Below are positions 31,354 through 44,346 of a stretch of 64,000 nt of DNA, piece after piece. Under the pieces are notes generated by a model that was not told where the DNA came from, made no database searches, and saw only the letters and a list, made by a program, of their open reading frames with translations. Source of the stretch: Henckelia pumila (taxonomy: Eukaryota; Streptophyta; Magnoliopsida; Lamiales; Gesneriaceae); contig NC_133123.1 of NCBI RefSeq assembly GCF_033568475.1, positions 138,400,062-138,464,061 of the forward strand. The letters are read 5' to 3'. The position numbers and the translations under genes are program-made. Within the stretch, counting starts at the first letter, position 1, and the number at the start of each line of letters is the position of its first letter.

Positions 31354-31889
31354 TTGTGCAACGGTGGATATTTAATAATGGATGGAAGATATATTTAAAA
31401 AAAGTAAATAAATATCACATGTTTTAATAAATATATTCATCTTTTATTTATTCTAGATTAGATCATTACTTATATTTCTACCTTATCTATGATGTAAGTT
31501 ACCATATTATATTGTTTTTTACGGATAAAATCAAAATATTGGCTTTTTTGTTAATATCGGTTGTATTTCATACATTTTTATACTGAGATGAGATGATTTA
31601 CCGTTTTCTGCAAGATAGTTCTTTGATTAAAGTTTTTTATTTTCAGTTAATTAAATGTTTAAGTTTTTAGTCTAATAGATGATCCGAATCAGGGTCGATA
31701 TATACTGTTTGGTACATAATATGTTATGATTAAAATATACGAATGTACAGTAGCGGCTCCACTAAGAGGCAAGGGGCAGCTGCTGTGGGGACCTCGGGTG
31801 CTAATCTAATCTTACAGTGCGATTAATAACTAGAAATATTCAATCTGAATATTAGTCTGCTTAATAAGTAAATAAATAATACAGGACAT

Positions 31890-34668
31890 TTGGCGACGCA
31901 AAACCTTACATTTGGCGACGCAAAAACACGTCGCTAAAAGAATAAATTTTTTTTTTAATGGACAGATCCCACACGGACCTTGGTCCGGACCCTGCACGGA
32001 CCAAGGCACGGGGTCCGTGCCTCCTCTGGACCTGGGTCCGTGCTCAAGGCTGAAATCGAAAATGAAGGATTTGCAAGGCAGAGTCCACCCGGACCCTTGC
32101 ACGGACCTTGACACGGGGTCAGTGCCCTGTACTAAAAATTCAGAACTTAAGCTTTTCAAGTCTGAAAAATGATATAATCTATCATATAAGCTTTCAACAT
32201 GATTCTATATAATTGACATGCATTTCAACATTCATCTACACATTTGTAATACATGAATTCGCAAGTATAAATCAATACTCGACAACAACATATACAAATG
32301 TGCTTTTTGTTCTAACATATTTACCAATTTTATAAACTACATGTCATCTGCTTAAAAACCCGAGTCACCACTTCTAATCTTTCAATCTCGTGCTATCCAA
32401 GTCTTGTCTGACTTGATCATACCTCAACCTGATGCAATGCACACATACAAACAAAGAAACAGCCGGATAACTCCGGTGAGAATATAATTCTAAGTATGAA
32501 AGACATGCATATACACCATATAATCATATTGAATCTATATGCTATAAGAATTCTAAATCATCAAAACATATAACATGTAACCATAGAAATCTACTTCATT
32601 CTTAAATTCTTAAAGCATAACTATTCATCTAAAGCAATACCATATCAAGCATATCAATACATTCATATCTAGAATGACATATCACAACATGCTAGCATTT
32701 ATAACTGCATATTCTAAACCACAGAAATCTCTAGGTTAATGCATAAATGCAATGCATGAGTCAAGGAATAGGCTATCAAATCTGATACCAATAAATCTTA
32801 GTTCTTGGGATCGCAGGGAAATAAAATCTTTAACCGACCACCAACTTACCCAATCGAGGTGGCGTTAAATATCTCAAATCCCCTGACTTTGGTGCAACTA
32901 TAGTGAGTCTACTAGCTCTGGAAGTAAATCTACATTCCGTGCCACTCAACTACAGCCCTCCAAACGTCATATGCACTATAGGCCAATCAGCCCTCTGTGA
33001 TTTTTAAGGTAGGGTTCAAGATGAATGCAATATAATCTTGATGCATTAAATCATACAAATACTGATAAACATCTTGAACACACAATTCAATAAACATTCA
33101 TATCAACAATAGCAAATAAATCACATAAGAGCACTTAAACAAATAAGTATGTGATTTTAGGAAACTCGATAATCAAAACGATCTCGAATTGTTCTTCTCA
33201 TATTATTTAATGTCTATTCATACCTTTGACCGTGATTCAAACATCTTGAATCGTTGCAAAGTCTTGAAAATGCGGATCAATCCAAGCTTGCCAAATCTGT
33301 CATCAAATGCTGTTCTTTTCAATCGGTGCTACTTGAAGGTGTTCTTGATTCAACTTCAACACTTCAAGTCATTCGAACTTGACTCGTCGATTTGACTTCT
33401 ATAATCGTCAACTCGATCTCGTTATAACATATTCAAATCTGAAATGAAGTGTGTAACAATATCATATCAGTTCTCAAACTCATTTCAATTCATCAAGGCT
33501 TAAACACTTCAAATGTTGATCAAATGATCAAAATTCCAATCGACGACACTGTAATTCGAAACCGGCAATTTCAACAACTTAATCATCATCTATACATTGA
33601 TATATAACTCATATCATGATGATTTCATTGTTGAAAATTCGAACTCAGCTGCATGTATTCCAAATATTCGACAAACACAAACCGACGGCGTAACGGTTCG
33701 AATTCGATATTTTCAAAAGCATAACATCAATCTTATTAATCATCTCAACTCAATACCAACATCAATTCATCAGCACAATTTCGAAATCTCATAGCTAAAA
33801 ATTTCAGAATTTCAAAAATCATTCCATAATTCAAAAACATGCTCAAACGACGACCTTTTCTCGATCCGTCTTAGATATGCTATCGTCGTATATGCTAGAA
33901 CACATTTATACAATCAAATCTTAATTATAACAACAACTTAAAATTAAAACATGGTAGAATTTCATAAAACTTACGTCAAAACGTAGGACTCGAAGCCGTG
34001 ATCGCAAATATATGATCAATCAAAAATTCTACCGGGCGGATCAATTTTTATCGGAGCTTGAAAGGTTGAAAAATGGCTTAACCCTTATTTTTTCTTTGCT
34101 CTCGGTTTCTTGCTGGGTTTTGGGCCAAAAATCTGATTCATTTCATCCATGACACACGTATAAATGTCAAGTTGCAAGGAGAATTGCACTTTGGCCCCTC
34201 AACTTTGGAATAATTGCAAACTAGTCCCCGGACAAGCGATTTAATTCAATTTCAATCCTAAATAATTTAAAAATATTAGAATTTAATTATAAACTCTAAA
34301 TATTTTTAAATTAAATATTTTCATATTAAAATTAAATAATTTCGGACCTTATCGCATTCTAGTCCTTGAACTTCTCCATATTTGCAAACTGGTCCCTGCT
34401 CGGATTTACTCCTCCAATTAAATTATTCTTAATATCAAACTCATAATTTAAATCCTAAATCCCATAAATACTTAAGGCAAATATGCTCTTCATTTAATTT
34501 AAGAATTTCGGATATTAAAATCTTAAAATCCGAAAATCCTCAAATTAAATATTTTCGACCCGAAATTGAAAACTATAATTTTCATAAATTCCCTAATTCA
34601 TATTTTCTCATATTCGGAATTAAATCTTAAATCACATAATTAATAACTTAATATTTTCGGGCCTTACA
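31890..34668 (-). repeat. Gypsy-type LTR sequence, minus strand
   Basis: Read on the minus strand, a TGTAAGGCCCGAAAATATTA start (at 34668) is preceded by a purine-rich tract (GTGGGGCAGC), as at the start of a 3' LTR. The sequence then runs leftwards through AT-rich U3-like DNA to a GC-rich block of repeated GGTCCGTGC-like motifs at 31965-32130 and a doubled TTTGGCGACGCAAAA. No gag or pol remains. The left boundary is uncertain. Confidence 0.5.
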
Positions 34669-37060
34669 GCTGCCCCACTTAAATTTGAAATATAAAATTA
34701 TCAAAATACTCTTAGAATTAAAAATTAATATTTAATAAATATGAATTAGGAACAAATCCTAATGAAAGGCAGAGTCAGAGACTCAGATTCATTACCAAAT
34801 GTATGCAAACAGAAAATTGGGCCGACCAAATTTTGTGTCCATATTTTGTAAAAAAAACTTGTGGCCCAACTATAATGTTTTATGCTTAAAAACTAATAGT
34901 TTTTTTTAAAATTTTATAATTGCTTTTATTTTGTGATCGTTCATTCAATATTCTCTCGCCTACCCTATAGCCTACAGGTACGTTCTCCATTGATTATTCT
35001 CGTTTTATTTTCTTTTTCTTTTTTAGATTTGTCTCTTTTCTCAAATAATCTTGATGCATTAAATCATACGAATACTGATAAACATCTTGAACACACAATT
35101 CAATAAACATTCATATCAACAATAGCAAATAAATCACATAAGAGCTTTTAAACAAATAAGTATGTGATTTTAGGAAACTCGATAATCAAAACGATCTCGA
35201 GTTGTTCTTCTCATCTAATTTAATATCTATTCATACCTTTGACCGTGATTCAAACATCTTGAATCGTTGCAAAGTCTTGCAAATGCTGATCAATCCAAGC
35301 TTGCCAAATCTGTCATCAAATGCTATTCTTTTCAATCGGTGCTACTTGAAGGTGTTCTTGATTCAACTTCAACACTTCAAGTCATTCGAACTTGACTCGT
35401 CGATTCGACTTCTATAATCGTCGATTCAATCTCGTTATAACATATTCAAATCTGAAATGAAGTGTGTAACAATATCATATCAGTTTTCAAACTCATTTCA
35501 ATTCATCAAGGCTTAAACACTTCAAATGTTGATCAAATGATCAAAATTCCAATCGACGACACCGTAATTCGAAGCCGACAATTCCAACAACTTAATCATC
35601 ATCTATACATTGATATATAACTCATATCATGATGATTTCATTGCTGAAAATTCGAACTCAGCTGCATGTATTCCAAATATTCGACAAACACAAACCGACG
35701 GCGTAACGGTTCGAATTCGATATTTCCAAAAGCATAACATCAATCTTATTAATCATCTCAACTCAAATACCAACATCAATTCATCAGCACAATTTCGAAA
35801 TCCCGTAGCTAAAAATTTCAGAATTTCGAAAATCATTCCATAATTCAAAAACATGCTCAAACAACGATTTTTTCTCGATCCGTCTTAGATATGCTATCGT
35901 CGTATATGCTAGAACACATTTATACAATCAAATCTTAATTCTAACAACAACTTAAAATTCAAAAATGGTAGAACTTCATAAAACTTACGTCAAAACGTAG
36001 CACTCGAAGCCGTGATCGCAAATATATGATCACTCAAAAATTCTACCGGGCGGATCAATTTTTTTCGGAGCTTGAAAGGTTGAAAAATGGCTTAACCCTT
36101 ATTTTTTCTTTGCTCTCGGTTTCTTGCTGGGTTTTGGGCCAAAAATCTGATTCATTTCATTCATGACACACGTATAAATGTCAAGTTGCAAGGAGAATTG
36201 CACTTAGGCCCCTCAACTTTGGAATAATTGCAAACTAGTCCCCGAACAAGCGATTTAATTCAATTTCAATCCTAAATAATTTAAGAATATTAGAATTTAA
36301 TTATAAACTCTAAATATTTTCAAATTAAATATTTTCAAATTAAAATTAAATAATTTCGGACCTTATCGCATTCTAGTCCTTAAACTTCTCCATATTTGCA
36401 AACTGGTCCCTGCTTGGATTTCCTCCTCCAATTAAATTTTTTTTAATATCAAACTCATAATTTAAATCCTAAATCCCATAAATACTTAAGGCAAATATTC
36501 TCTTCATTTAATTTAAGAATTCCGAATATTAAAATGTTAAAATCCTAAAATCCTCAAATTAAATATTTTCGACCCGAAATTGAAAACTATAATTTTCATA
36601 AATTTCCTAATTCATATTTTCTCATATTCGGAATTAAATCTTAAATCACATAATTAATAACTTAATATTCTTGGGCCTTACAGCTGCCCCACTTAAATTT
36701 AAAATATAAAATTATCAAAATACTCTTAGAATAAAAAATTAATATTTAATAAATATGAATTAGGAACAAATCTTAATGAAAGGCAGAGTCAGAGACTCGG
36801 ATTCATTACCACATGTATGCAAACAGCAAATTGGGCCGACCAAATTTTGTGTCCATATTTTGTAAAAAAAACTTGTGGCCCAACTATAATGTTTTATGCT
36901 TAAAAACTAATAGTTTTTTTTTAAAATTTTATAATTGCTTTTATTTTGTGATCGTTCATTCAATCTCCTCTCGCCTACCCTATAGCCTACAGGTACGTTC
37001 TCCATTGATTGTTCTCGTTCTATTTTCTTTTTCTTTTTTAGATTTGTCTCTTTTCTCAAA
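33032..37060. repeat. 2.0-kb direct tandem duplication
   Basis: Copy 1 (33032-35044) and copy 2 (35045 to about 37060) have a period of 2013 bp and only scattered differences. Each unit holds the start of a reversed LTR (ending GGCCTTACA at about 34668 and 36680), the adjoining purine tract, and about 390 bp of other DNA ending in TTTGTCTCTTTTCTCAA. No conserved coding frame spans the unit. Short open frames in both copies look accidental. Confidence 0.9.
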
Positions 37061-37710
37061 TTTTCTTATTATGTTATATGATGATTGACTTGTTTTATGT
37101 TTAATTTATAAAATTCTAATATTTAATGTTATTGGTTATTCGATTGTCGATTTGTTTTTTGTTTGATAGGTAAAATTAATTTTGATTATTGAAGTACTTA
37201 GGAATTTGGTTTATCACTTACTTTTGTTATGTACTTATAACTTATGATTTAATATATATATATATATATATATATGAGATATTTGATTCTTCGCTTGGTT
37301 GCCCCCCTTAAAAAATTTCCTGGATATGCCCCTGCGAATGTTTAACATGGGAGATAAAAGGCTTGTCAGATCTAAATAACTTATGTAGAACAATTAAAAT
37401 TTTTCAGTTTGTTGTGTGTTGAATAAGAATTTATATCTAATCTTATGATACGGTTTCAGAGATCTTTATCTGTGACATGGTTCAAACACATTCATATTTA
37501 CAATTAAGAGTTTTATTTTTGGGATAAAAAGTAATACATTATCATTGGTGACTCAATTAAGAGATTCGTCTCATAAAATTTACCCGTACGACCGTCTCAC
37601 AATAATTTTTATGGTTGAATAATCACGTTCATTTAATATCATACCAAACATGATTGATGTGAGACCCACATGATTTTGGATGTGTGGCCAAGTCTCACAT
37701 GATTTTGGAT

Positions 37711-37760
37711 GTGTGGCCAATTATTGGCCACACACCTTCAGTGGGGGTAATACCCCCACT
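37711..37760. other. Two adjacent perfect hairpins
   Basis: GTGTGGCCAA-TTA-TTGGCCACAC (37711-37733) is followed by AGTGGGGGT-AAT-ACCCCCACT (37740-37760). Just upstream is a 28-bp direct repeat ending GATGTGTGGCCAA. The structure may be the end of an unrecognised foldback element. Confidence 0.6.
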
Positions 37761-37925
37761 GTAGGATCGAACCACCCCACTTCAAAGCGATTAGAAAGTG
37801 TGACTTCAAAGTGATTAGAAAGCTGCCACCTGATTAAAAATTGATAATGTTTGGCCACCCTAGCTCACGAGATATGTCAATGCTACCCCATTAGCTAGTG
37901 CCCAATGGGTATCTAACGATCCAGA

Positions 37926-37971
37926 TTTGATGCAAGCGAGATGTTCACATGAATATCTCGCTTGCATCAAA
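37926..37971. other. 17-bp perfect stem with 12-nt loop
   Basis: TTTGATGCAAGCGAGAT (37926-37942) pairs perfectly with 37955-37971. Partial complementarity continues outside the stem (CCAGAT near 37921 with ATCTGG near 37987). It could be a small-RNA precursor or a terminal hairpin of a mobile element. Confidence 0.6.
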
Positions 37972-38770
37972 AGACGAGAAGTTGGATCTGGCATATGGAC
38001 AATATGCATATGCTAGCATCGACCAAACCGCTCACAGGATTATTGCTCAGCTTAAATCTCATTTTTTTTTAAAAAAAAAAAAATATTTTACTATTAACCA
38101 ACCAAATCAATATTTACAATAGGAATCGTTGGATGTAATGGATGTAAAAAACTAAAAACGATATTGAGTTTATAATATAACACGCGTGCTAAGTTAAGTT
38201 TTTGGGAGATATGATATATCTTAGCTCATCCTTAACCTTAAGTGATGATTCTTGTCATCCTAAAATATAATTAAAACATATCCAACGATTGTTTTTTTAC
38301 TCACTTATATATTTCTTTTAATTTAATTTTTCATAATTTTGATTGTACACCCCTCATGTGTCCAATCTCATCAATCAAACGTACCTTAATACTGCATTGT
38401 GAATATGATTAAAGTGAGGACGAAACACTTGATTGTAATCTTTTTTCCTCCAAATTTGAGCCGACAAAAAGCTGACGAGTTTTTGTGTTTCTGAATGTGG
38501 TTTTGGACTTTGAATTAATTGGGCTGGATTTTCAGATTCTTTTTGGATTCTCGGATTCTCGGACCTTTTATTTGGGTTCGGCCTCATTAACTTGCAGCCA
38601 CTTGATTTTCAGCTCAATTAAAAATGATTAATTAGGCACTCCGTAAAATGCGATTTTGTGAAAATTGCATGATAAATTATCGTCGCATTTTACTCTTCCA
38701 GAGACGAAAGTCATGACTCGATCTTCATTTTTATGTTTGACGTGTATTTTTTCTTTTTCTACACACATCA

Positions 38771-38772
<2 letters not shown>

Positions 38773-38849
<77 letters not shown>
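38773..38849. repeat. TTA/ATT trinucleotide microsatellite
   Basis: About 25 uninterrupted TTA units. The Ile/Leu-only open frames across it are artefacts. Confidence 0.95.
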
Positions 38850-38966
38850 GTTTTAAAACTCATCTCTCTAGTCATTCACAATGAGGAAAATAATGGTCTC
38901 TTATATATTTTAAGCTTTCTTTTGGCGGGATCGACTTATTTATTTACTTTTCATAATATTTAAAAA

Positions 38967-39156
38967 AATGCTAAATGTACATCTTGTAGTGTACACATTG
39001 ACTTACACCAACTTACAATTCCCTTACAATTCCCCTCATTAAATACAAAATTATCAATGATAAGAAATAAATATCTCATTGGTCAAAGAAAGTTTTATAA
39101 TTAATAATAATAAAATATGTAAACCAAGTTGTATACTAAGGTGTATATCTACCATT
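38967..39156. mobile_element. Short MITE, family 1, copy 1
   Basis: A 190-bp segment with inverted ends AATGCTAAATGTACATCTTG and the reverse complement of GTGTATATCTACCATT. Internal sequence such as GATAAGAAATAAATATCT is shared with the copy at 44659-44830. It is too small to encode a transposase. The superfamily is not resolved. Confidence 0.7.
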
Positions 39157-40715
39157 ACTCATAATTAAAACTCTGCTAATAAAAAGGCAAAAAAAAAAAA
39201 AAAAACACGAACCACGACTATACCAATTTGATAATTTCTAATTGATATTTTACACTATGGGAGTATAAGAGGATTAAATGGTAGTAGATATGTGGGACAA
39301 TGGCATTCTTGCTGATTAATGAATCTTTAGCATACCTATATCCCGGTATAATCTCGAGGTCCTACAAGCACTGACTTGAGCTTAATTAGGTGAAAAAAGA
39401 TGTGTATACAGATAGCTCATCTTATAAAGGCTGAAGACCCGAGGCCTAAAACTAAGGGCCTCGTACCGGGGAGGGAGTAGAGAATGTCAAGTGTGGTGTG
39501 TCGATGAAGGCGGCCGAGCCCGCGGGACTCCGGCTAGAAGAAGGGGAGGAGTGGAATGACGGGGAAAGTTATTTCAAAGATAAAAACATGTATTTGGACA
39601 AGGAAATAATCTTGGATAAAGATAGATAGTAATTCAAACAATCCTTGATGTTGCTTATAAATATTAGTTTGTCTCACACTTTCACACATTCACAATATAC
39701 TGCATCTTTATGCACGTTTCTATTTTTTTACGAGTCTGACTTAAGCATATAAGTTTCTTCTAATGCTCATTCACATGTTTATTGAGGGTGATTCTTTATA
39801 TGGATATATCAGATGTCATGATCGGCTATTCCAGTGCGTGACCCATTCACGCGTGTTTAGTGAGTGTGTACAGGAAATTAGCTCGGGTCCTCGACCAAAT
39901 AGGACAAGAGACTTAACTTGAAAAAGTTGTCATCTCTACTCAATTTTTTCAGATATAATCACATACATTTTTTTTATTTCAACTCCAAAACTCGTATAAT
40001 GTGTTGCCACGTCACAATTATTGCTCTATGCAATAATAGATTCGAGATTTAGTTGGATGGCCGAAACTAAGATTCGAAAATATCATAAATAAAATATGTA
40101 CGTACCAATCAATGTATATATGTAAAGGAATTCGTTATTTGTGTTAAAATGATCGAAAAACATTATTATGGGAGATGCTACGACAAGTTGATGGCCCATT
40201 TGGCTATGTTCCATGAAGGTACTGACAACCAAGATCTTGTCACCTGCAATGCCTTTTTATCATCTAGACTTTTTTCATATCTATTCAATATGAAAGCAAC
40301 CATTATGTTCGAAGGTCCACTTGAGACTCAAATTATTGACCCCATTCGACAATTATAATCGGTTTTGTGTTCAATGTTTCCTCAACATTTTGCTTTTTGT
40401 CTTCAATTATTTCTGACTAATGCTTCTTACTGCAAATATACTTGCTACATATCCATGGATTAAACATATGATCATGCTCCAAAAACCACACAAGTGGAGA
40501 TGAGAAAATTTTCCGAAACGCAAAATATCATATGGATCATAAACACTTGTGATGACAACAGATCAAACAAATGTACATTAATCTGTGTCATGAATTGTGC
40601 ATGAAATGAAATCCAACTACACATTTAACTTGGTATTCATGATCAATCCCATTTGTTTCTTGAAAAAGAATTAAGTGAATCATTTACAACAAAAGCTAGA
40701 ACATGAACTAGCTAG
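39157..40715. other. Intergenic region downstream of the receptor kinase gene
   Basis: I find no supported gene. A short GC-rich block (39430-39560) stands out but has no long frame. A 69-codon frame at 40149-40358 has no recognisable domain. The 3' untranslated region of the minus-strand receptor kinase should lie just left of 40716. Confidence 0.5.
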
Positions 40716-43700
40716 CTACAGGGAATGAAGAGGTGATCTGATCAGAGACTTAGATGACCTGAAACTTGAACAATAAACTGCTGATCTTGTATTCAACGCC
40801 ATTTCCTTCCTAAAAGAATTCGTCGGTTTATCGAGCTCTTGGTGTTCGTGTTTGCACCCTTCGAGCATGGCAGTAACATCCCTCATCGTCGGCCTTTCAT
40901 CAGGACAAGGATTCAAACAAAGTAGAGCTATCCCAATCACTTGAACCATCTCTTCTGTTTGTGTACTTGATTGAAGCAGCAACTGTTGATCCAAAATCGA
41001 CGTGAAATCTCGGGGTTTCTGCCTCAGTTCTTCGTAAACCCAGGAAACAATGTGTTTTCCATCTGGGATTCGGGGATCATTTGGTTCCATTCCCGTCAGG
41101 ACCTCGAGCAGCACGACGCCGTAGCTATAAACATCACTCTTTTCTGTGATTTTCAAGCTGTATCCATATTCTGCAATAACAGAGAAAATATTAAGTATTC
41201 AATCTCAAGTTTTGCATTACTTTTTCTGAAGTAAAGTAATTACCAGGAGCTATGTAGCCATATGATCCTGCTATCATGTTCGAATATCTCGACGTTTCTG
41301 AAGAATTTACAAGCTTAGCAAGCCCAAAATCAGCTAGAAAAGCTTCGAACAACGGACCGACTAAAATGTTGTTGGTCTTTATATCTCGATGGACTATTGG
41401 AGGGATACAGTCATGATGAAGATATGCTAGACCTTGTGCTGCTCCCATCATGATATTGTACCTCGAATTCCAATCGAGGGAAGTTTTTTTCTCATGGAGT
41501 AATCCTGCCAAGCTCCCATTACTTATGTAATCGAAAAGGAGCAACCTGGTTTTCCCATTATCACAACAACCTAGTAACCTCAATATGTTTTTATGTCTTA
41601 CTGATCCCAGGGTAGCAACTTCTGCAGAAAACAAGTCTCTTTGTGAAATCTCCCCTCTCTTCTTTGGCCAGAGTTTCTTGACTGCAATGACCTGTCTCAT
41701 TGGTGTTTCGACTCGGTAAACGATCCCTGATCCGCCTCGCCCCACGATATTCGAGTCAGAAAGCCTCGTTACCACGTCTTCTATGGAGAAATTCAGCTTC
41801 TGGAATGGGGTGAAGCGCCACATCAAGGTGTTTTCTTCGTCATTATAAGCCTTGAAAATACTGTTTCGAGCTATCTTGAAGAGCATTGTCCCTGTGGTTA
41901 ATATGATCAAAATTGTAATGACAATGAGGACTATGACAAGTGTCAGATTTTTTACGATTTTCTTGTTCTGGTGATGTTCACTGGCATGGCACTTGTTGTT
42001 CCCTGGAAAACAAAGCTCTTGGTTTCCGAAAAAAGTGCTATACGGAAGTTCTTTGAAGAATTTCGTATTGGGAAGCGAACCCGAGAAATTGTTGTATGAA
42101 ACATTCAGTGAAACAAGATTATCTAGATTGCTGATAACCTGTAAACTTCCTACCAACATGTTGTGAGATAAGTCCATGTTGGAAAGCTTTGAAAATTTCG
42201 AAAAGCTTTCGGGTAGTGGCCCTGTTAAGGAATTCAAGCTCAAATTTAAGAGTATGTCCAGTTCTTGAAGGTGCCCAATCTCATCTGGGATGGAACCACT
42301 GAGTTTGTTGCTACTTAAATCAAGAAACTGCAAATCTCTACACAGACCTAGTGATTCAGGGATTGATCCAGATATGTTATTTCCACTCAGAACAAGCTTG
42401 TTCAGCGACACAAGGTCTCCTGTATTTTCCGGGATGGTGCCTGATATATGATTCATTGAAATATCCAGCACATTTAGTTTAAAGAGACGGACAAAAGAAA
42501 GAGGAATCATGCCTTGAAGCTTGTTTCCGTGAAGATCAACCATTTCCAGCTCTTTACAGTTTCCTATTTCTTGTGGGATTTTTCCAGAAAACTGATTTTC
42601 AGACAGCTCCAGGAAACTCAAACTCTCCAGCATCCCAATTTCTGACGGGATTTCACCATGGAACATGTTTGATCCAAAGCGCAACCGAGTTAAGCTGGTG
42701 CAGTTGCCAATATCATGTGGGATTTGACCCAAAAGCTGATTCGAAAGCAACAGAAGTTTGGTCAAGTTCTTGAGATTGAATAGAGATTTCGGAACTTCTC
42801 CGGTAAGAGAATTGTGAGACAGGTCCAAAGCTTGAAGTTTCTGGCAATTGGCCAACTCTTTCGGTATCTCTCCCTGGAGCTTATTCTGCCAGGCGAAGAA
42901 CAGAGTGAGCTCTTTTAATTCCCCGATTTGAGATGGTATTTCTCCAGAAAGATTGTTGTTATCCAATTCGAGCTGCTTCAAGTTGGAAAAATTCCCAATA
43001 AAATTCGGTATCACACCAGTAATATTATTATCAGACAAGAGAAGCTCCTCCAGGGATTCAATATATTGAAGAGATGATGGGATTTCTCCTGTCAAAAAGT
43101 TCAGAGACAAATCCAGCATCATCAAACTCGAACAGTTTCCAAGAGAGTCTGGAATTGTTCCTCGCAGATTATTTTGCCATAACAGCAGCTTTCTGAGGTT
43201 TTTAAGGTACCCAAGCTCCTCTGGAACTTCACCTGATATTTGATTCTCGTATATAAACAGATTCTCCAACGATGAACAATTACTCAGTTCCAGAGGGATC
43301 CCTCCGGTTAAATTCGCTGTATAGATTGAAATGGTCTTCAAATCCTTCAGTGCTCCGAAAGTAGGAGGAATCTGGCCTGTGATTCCGGTATCTGCAAGGC
43401 CTAAAAAGCTCAGCCTCGCACAATTCGATAACTCGCCTGGTATTTCTCCATTTATACCCTTGTTCCCACCTGTACGAAAGATTTCAAGAAACACTAAACG
43501 GCCTATTTCCGCAGGAATCCTCCCACCGAGCATGTTGTCAAACAGTTCGAGCTGCTGCAATTGCGTGCAGTTCCCGATATCTTTCGGGATTTCTCCCTGC
43601 AAGAAGTTGGAATTCAACGAAAGTCGTCGCAGATTCGACAGGCTTCCAATTTCACCGGGTATCCCCCCGGTTAAATTGTTAGAGCTGAGGTCCAAAGTGA

Positions 43701-44061
43701 TCAGACAAGATAAGTTTCCAACCGAAACCGGGATTTCACCGCTGAGATTTCCATACGAGATGACAAGAACTTCAAGAAAGTTGAAGCCCAAAACCTGAGC
43801 CGGAAATTTTGTAGGAAGATCAACAGAAGTAATGGTAATCTCATTAACAAATCCTTCACTGTTACATTTGATGTAATCCCATTTGCATGGATTTTGATCG
43901 TCGGATTTCCAAGAGGTGAAGGAACTCGAAGAAGGCGACGAATTATTGAAAGTCGAAAGCCATGACAGAAGGGCGACGCCTTCTTGGTTCAATGCAGATG
44001 TGGTGGGAAACAAGCATATTTTAAGAAACAAGAGAAATAAGGTTACTATTTTGCTTGACAT
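40716..44061 (-). CDS. LRR receptor-like serine/threonine kinase, subfamily XI (RGF-receptor-like)
   Basis: Two exons, 44061-41244 and 41170-40716, joined across a 73-bp GT-AG intron, give 1090 residues. The join completes the APE codon. Layout: signal peptide about 1-23; LRRNT Cys pair C59/C66; about two dozen LRRs (95-665); Cys pair C684/C691; transmembrane segment about 704-727; kinase from about 770 with P-loop GRGGSGIVY, Lys795, HRDIK (891-895), DFG (911-913) and GSYGYIAPE. It is an RD kinase and should be active at the plasma membrane. RTGG (196-199) matches the RxGG motif of root meristem growth factor receptors, and RLR (459-461) matches the RxR motif that binds peptide C-termini. I chose ATG 44061 because it begins the signal peptide; the frame is open 95 codons upstream. 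The intron after the APE region is common in this subfamily. Ligand identity is inference. Confidence 0.93.
41171..41243 (-). other. Intron of the receptor kinase gene
   Basis: On the minus strand a GTAATT donor and a TTATTGCAG acceptor bound 73 bp. Joining the exons keeps the kinase frame through the APE motif and subdomain IX (DVYSYGVVLLE). Confidence 0.92.
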
Positions 44062-44346
44062 GATGAAGTTTTTTTTTTTTTTTGGGTGATCTCCTATTGT
44101 TGTGTTTCCATATATCCTTTTTTCTAGGAAACTAGAGCGACTGATGTTTCTTGAATTGATATCTCTATCATATTGATTAAATATTGTTACAAAAGGGTCC
44201 CTATTGGTTTCGGACATAAGATATATCATGTATACATGCATCGTGGACACAAAAAATTTATCGATAGAGATTATTTTTAATAAACCGAGACATGAATTTT
44301 CATAAGGAAAAGAAAAATCATACAAAGATCGGAACTTTTTTTTCAT

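Larger units (their letters stand above)
31748..37334. mobile_element. Probable hAT (Tip100-like) element with embedded LTR material
   Basis: The left end CAGTAGCGGCTCCAC and the reverse complement of the right end, CAGGGGCATATCCAGG, are imperfect inverted termini of the type common in hAT elements. They are flanked by 8-bp direct repeats CGAATGTA (31740-31747) and CGAATGTT (37335-37342), 7 of 8 matching. No transposase frame was found. Most of the interior is reversed LTR sequence and a 2-kb tandem duplication. The assignment rests on termini and target duplication alone. Confidence 0.5.

Noticed and set aside
32779..32790. TCTGATACCA, resembling a reversed Met-tRNA primer site
   Set aside because: The match is partial, and no LTR end lies next to it at the required spacing.
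33189..35843. Paired short frames repeated in both 2-kb copies (for example 33189-33395 and 35202-35417)
   Set aside because: They recur because the DNA is duplicated; differences between copies do not look coding.
38665..38963. Poly-Leu and poly-Ile frames
   Set aside because: They are translations of the TTA microsatellite.
40149..40358. 69-codon plus-strand frame
   Set aside because: No domain, promoter or codon signature is visible; it is about the length expected by chance in this composition.
44062..44346. N-terminal extension of the receptor kinase frame to an upstream ATG at 44346
   Set aside because: The extra 95 residues are not LRR-kinase-like, and the signal peptide starts cleanly at ATG 44061.
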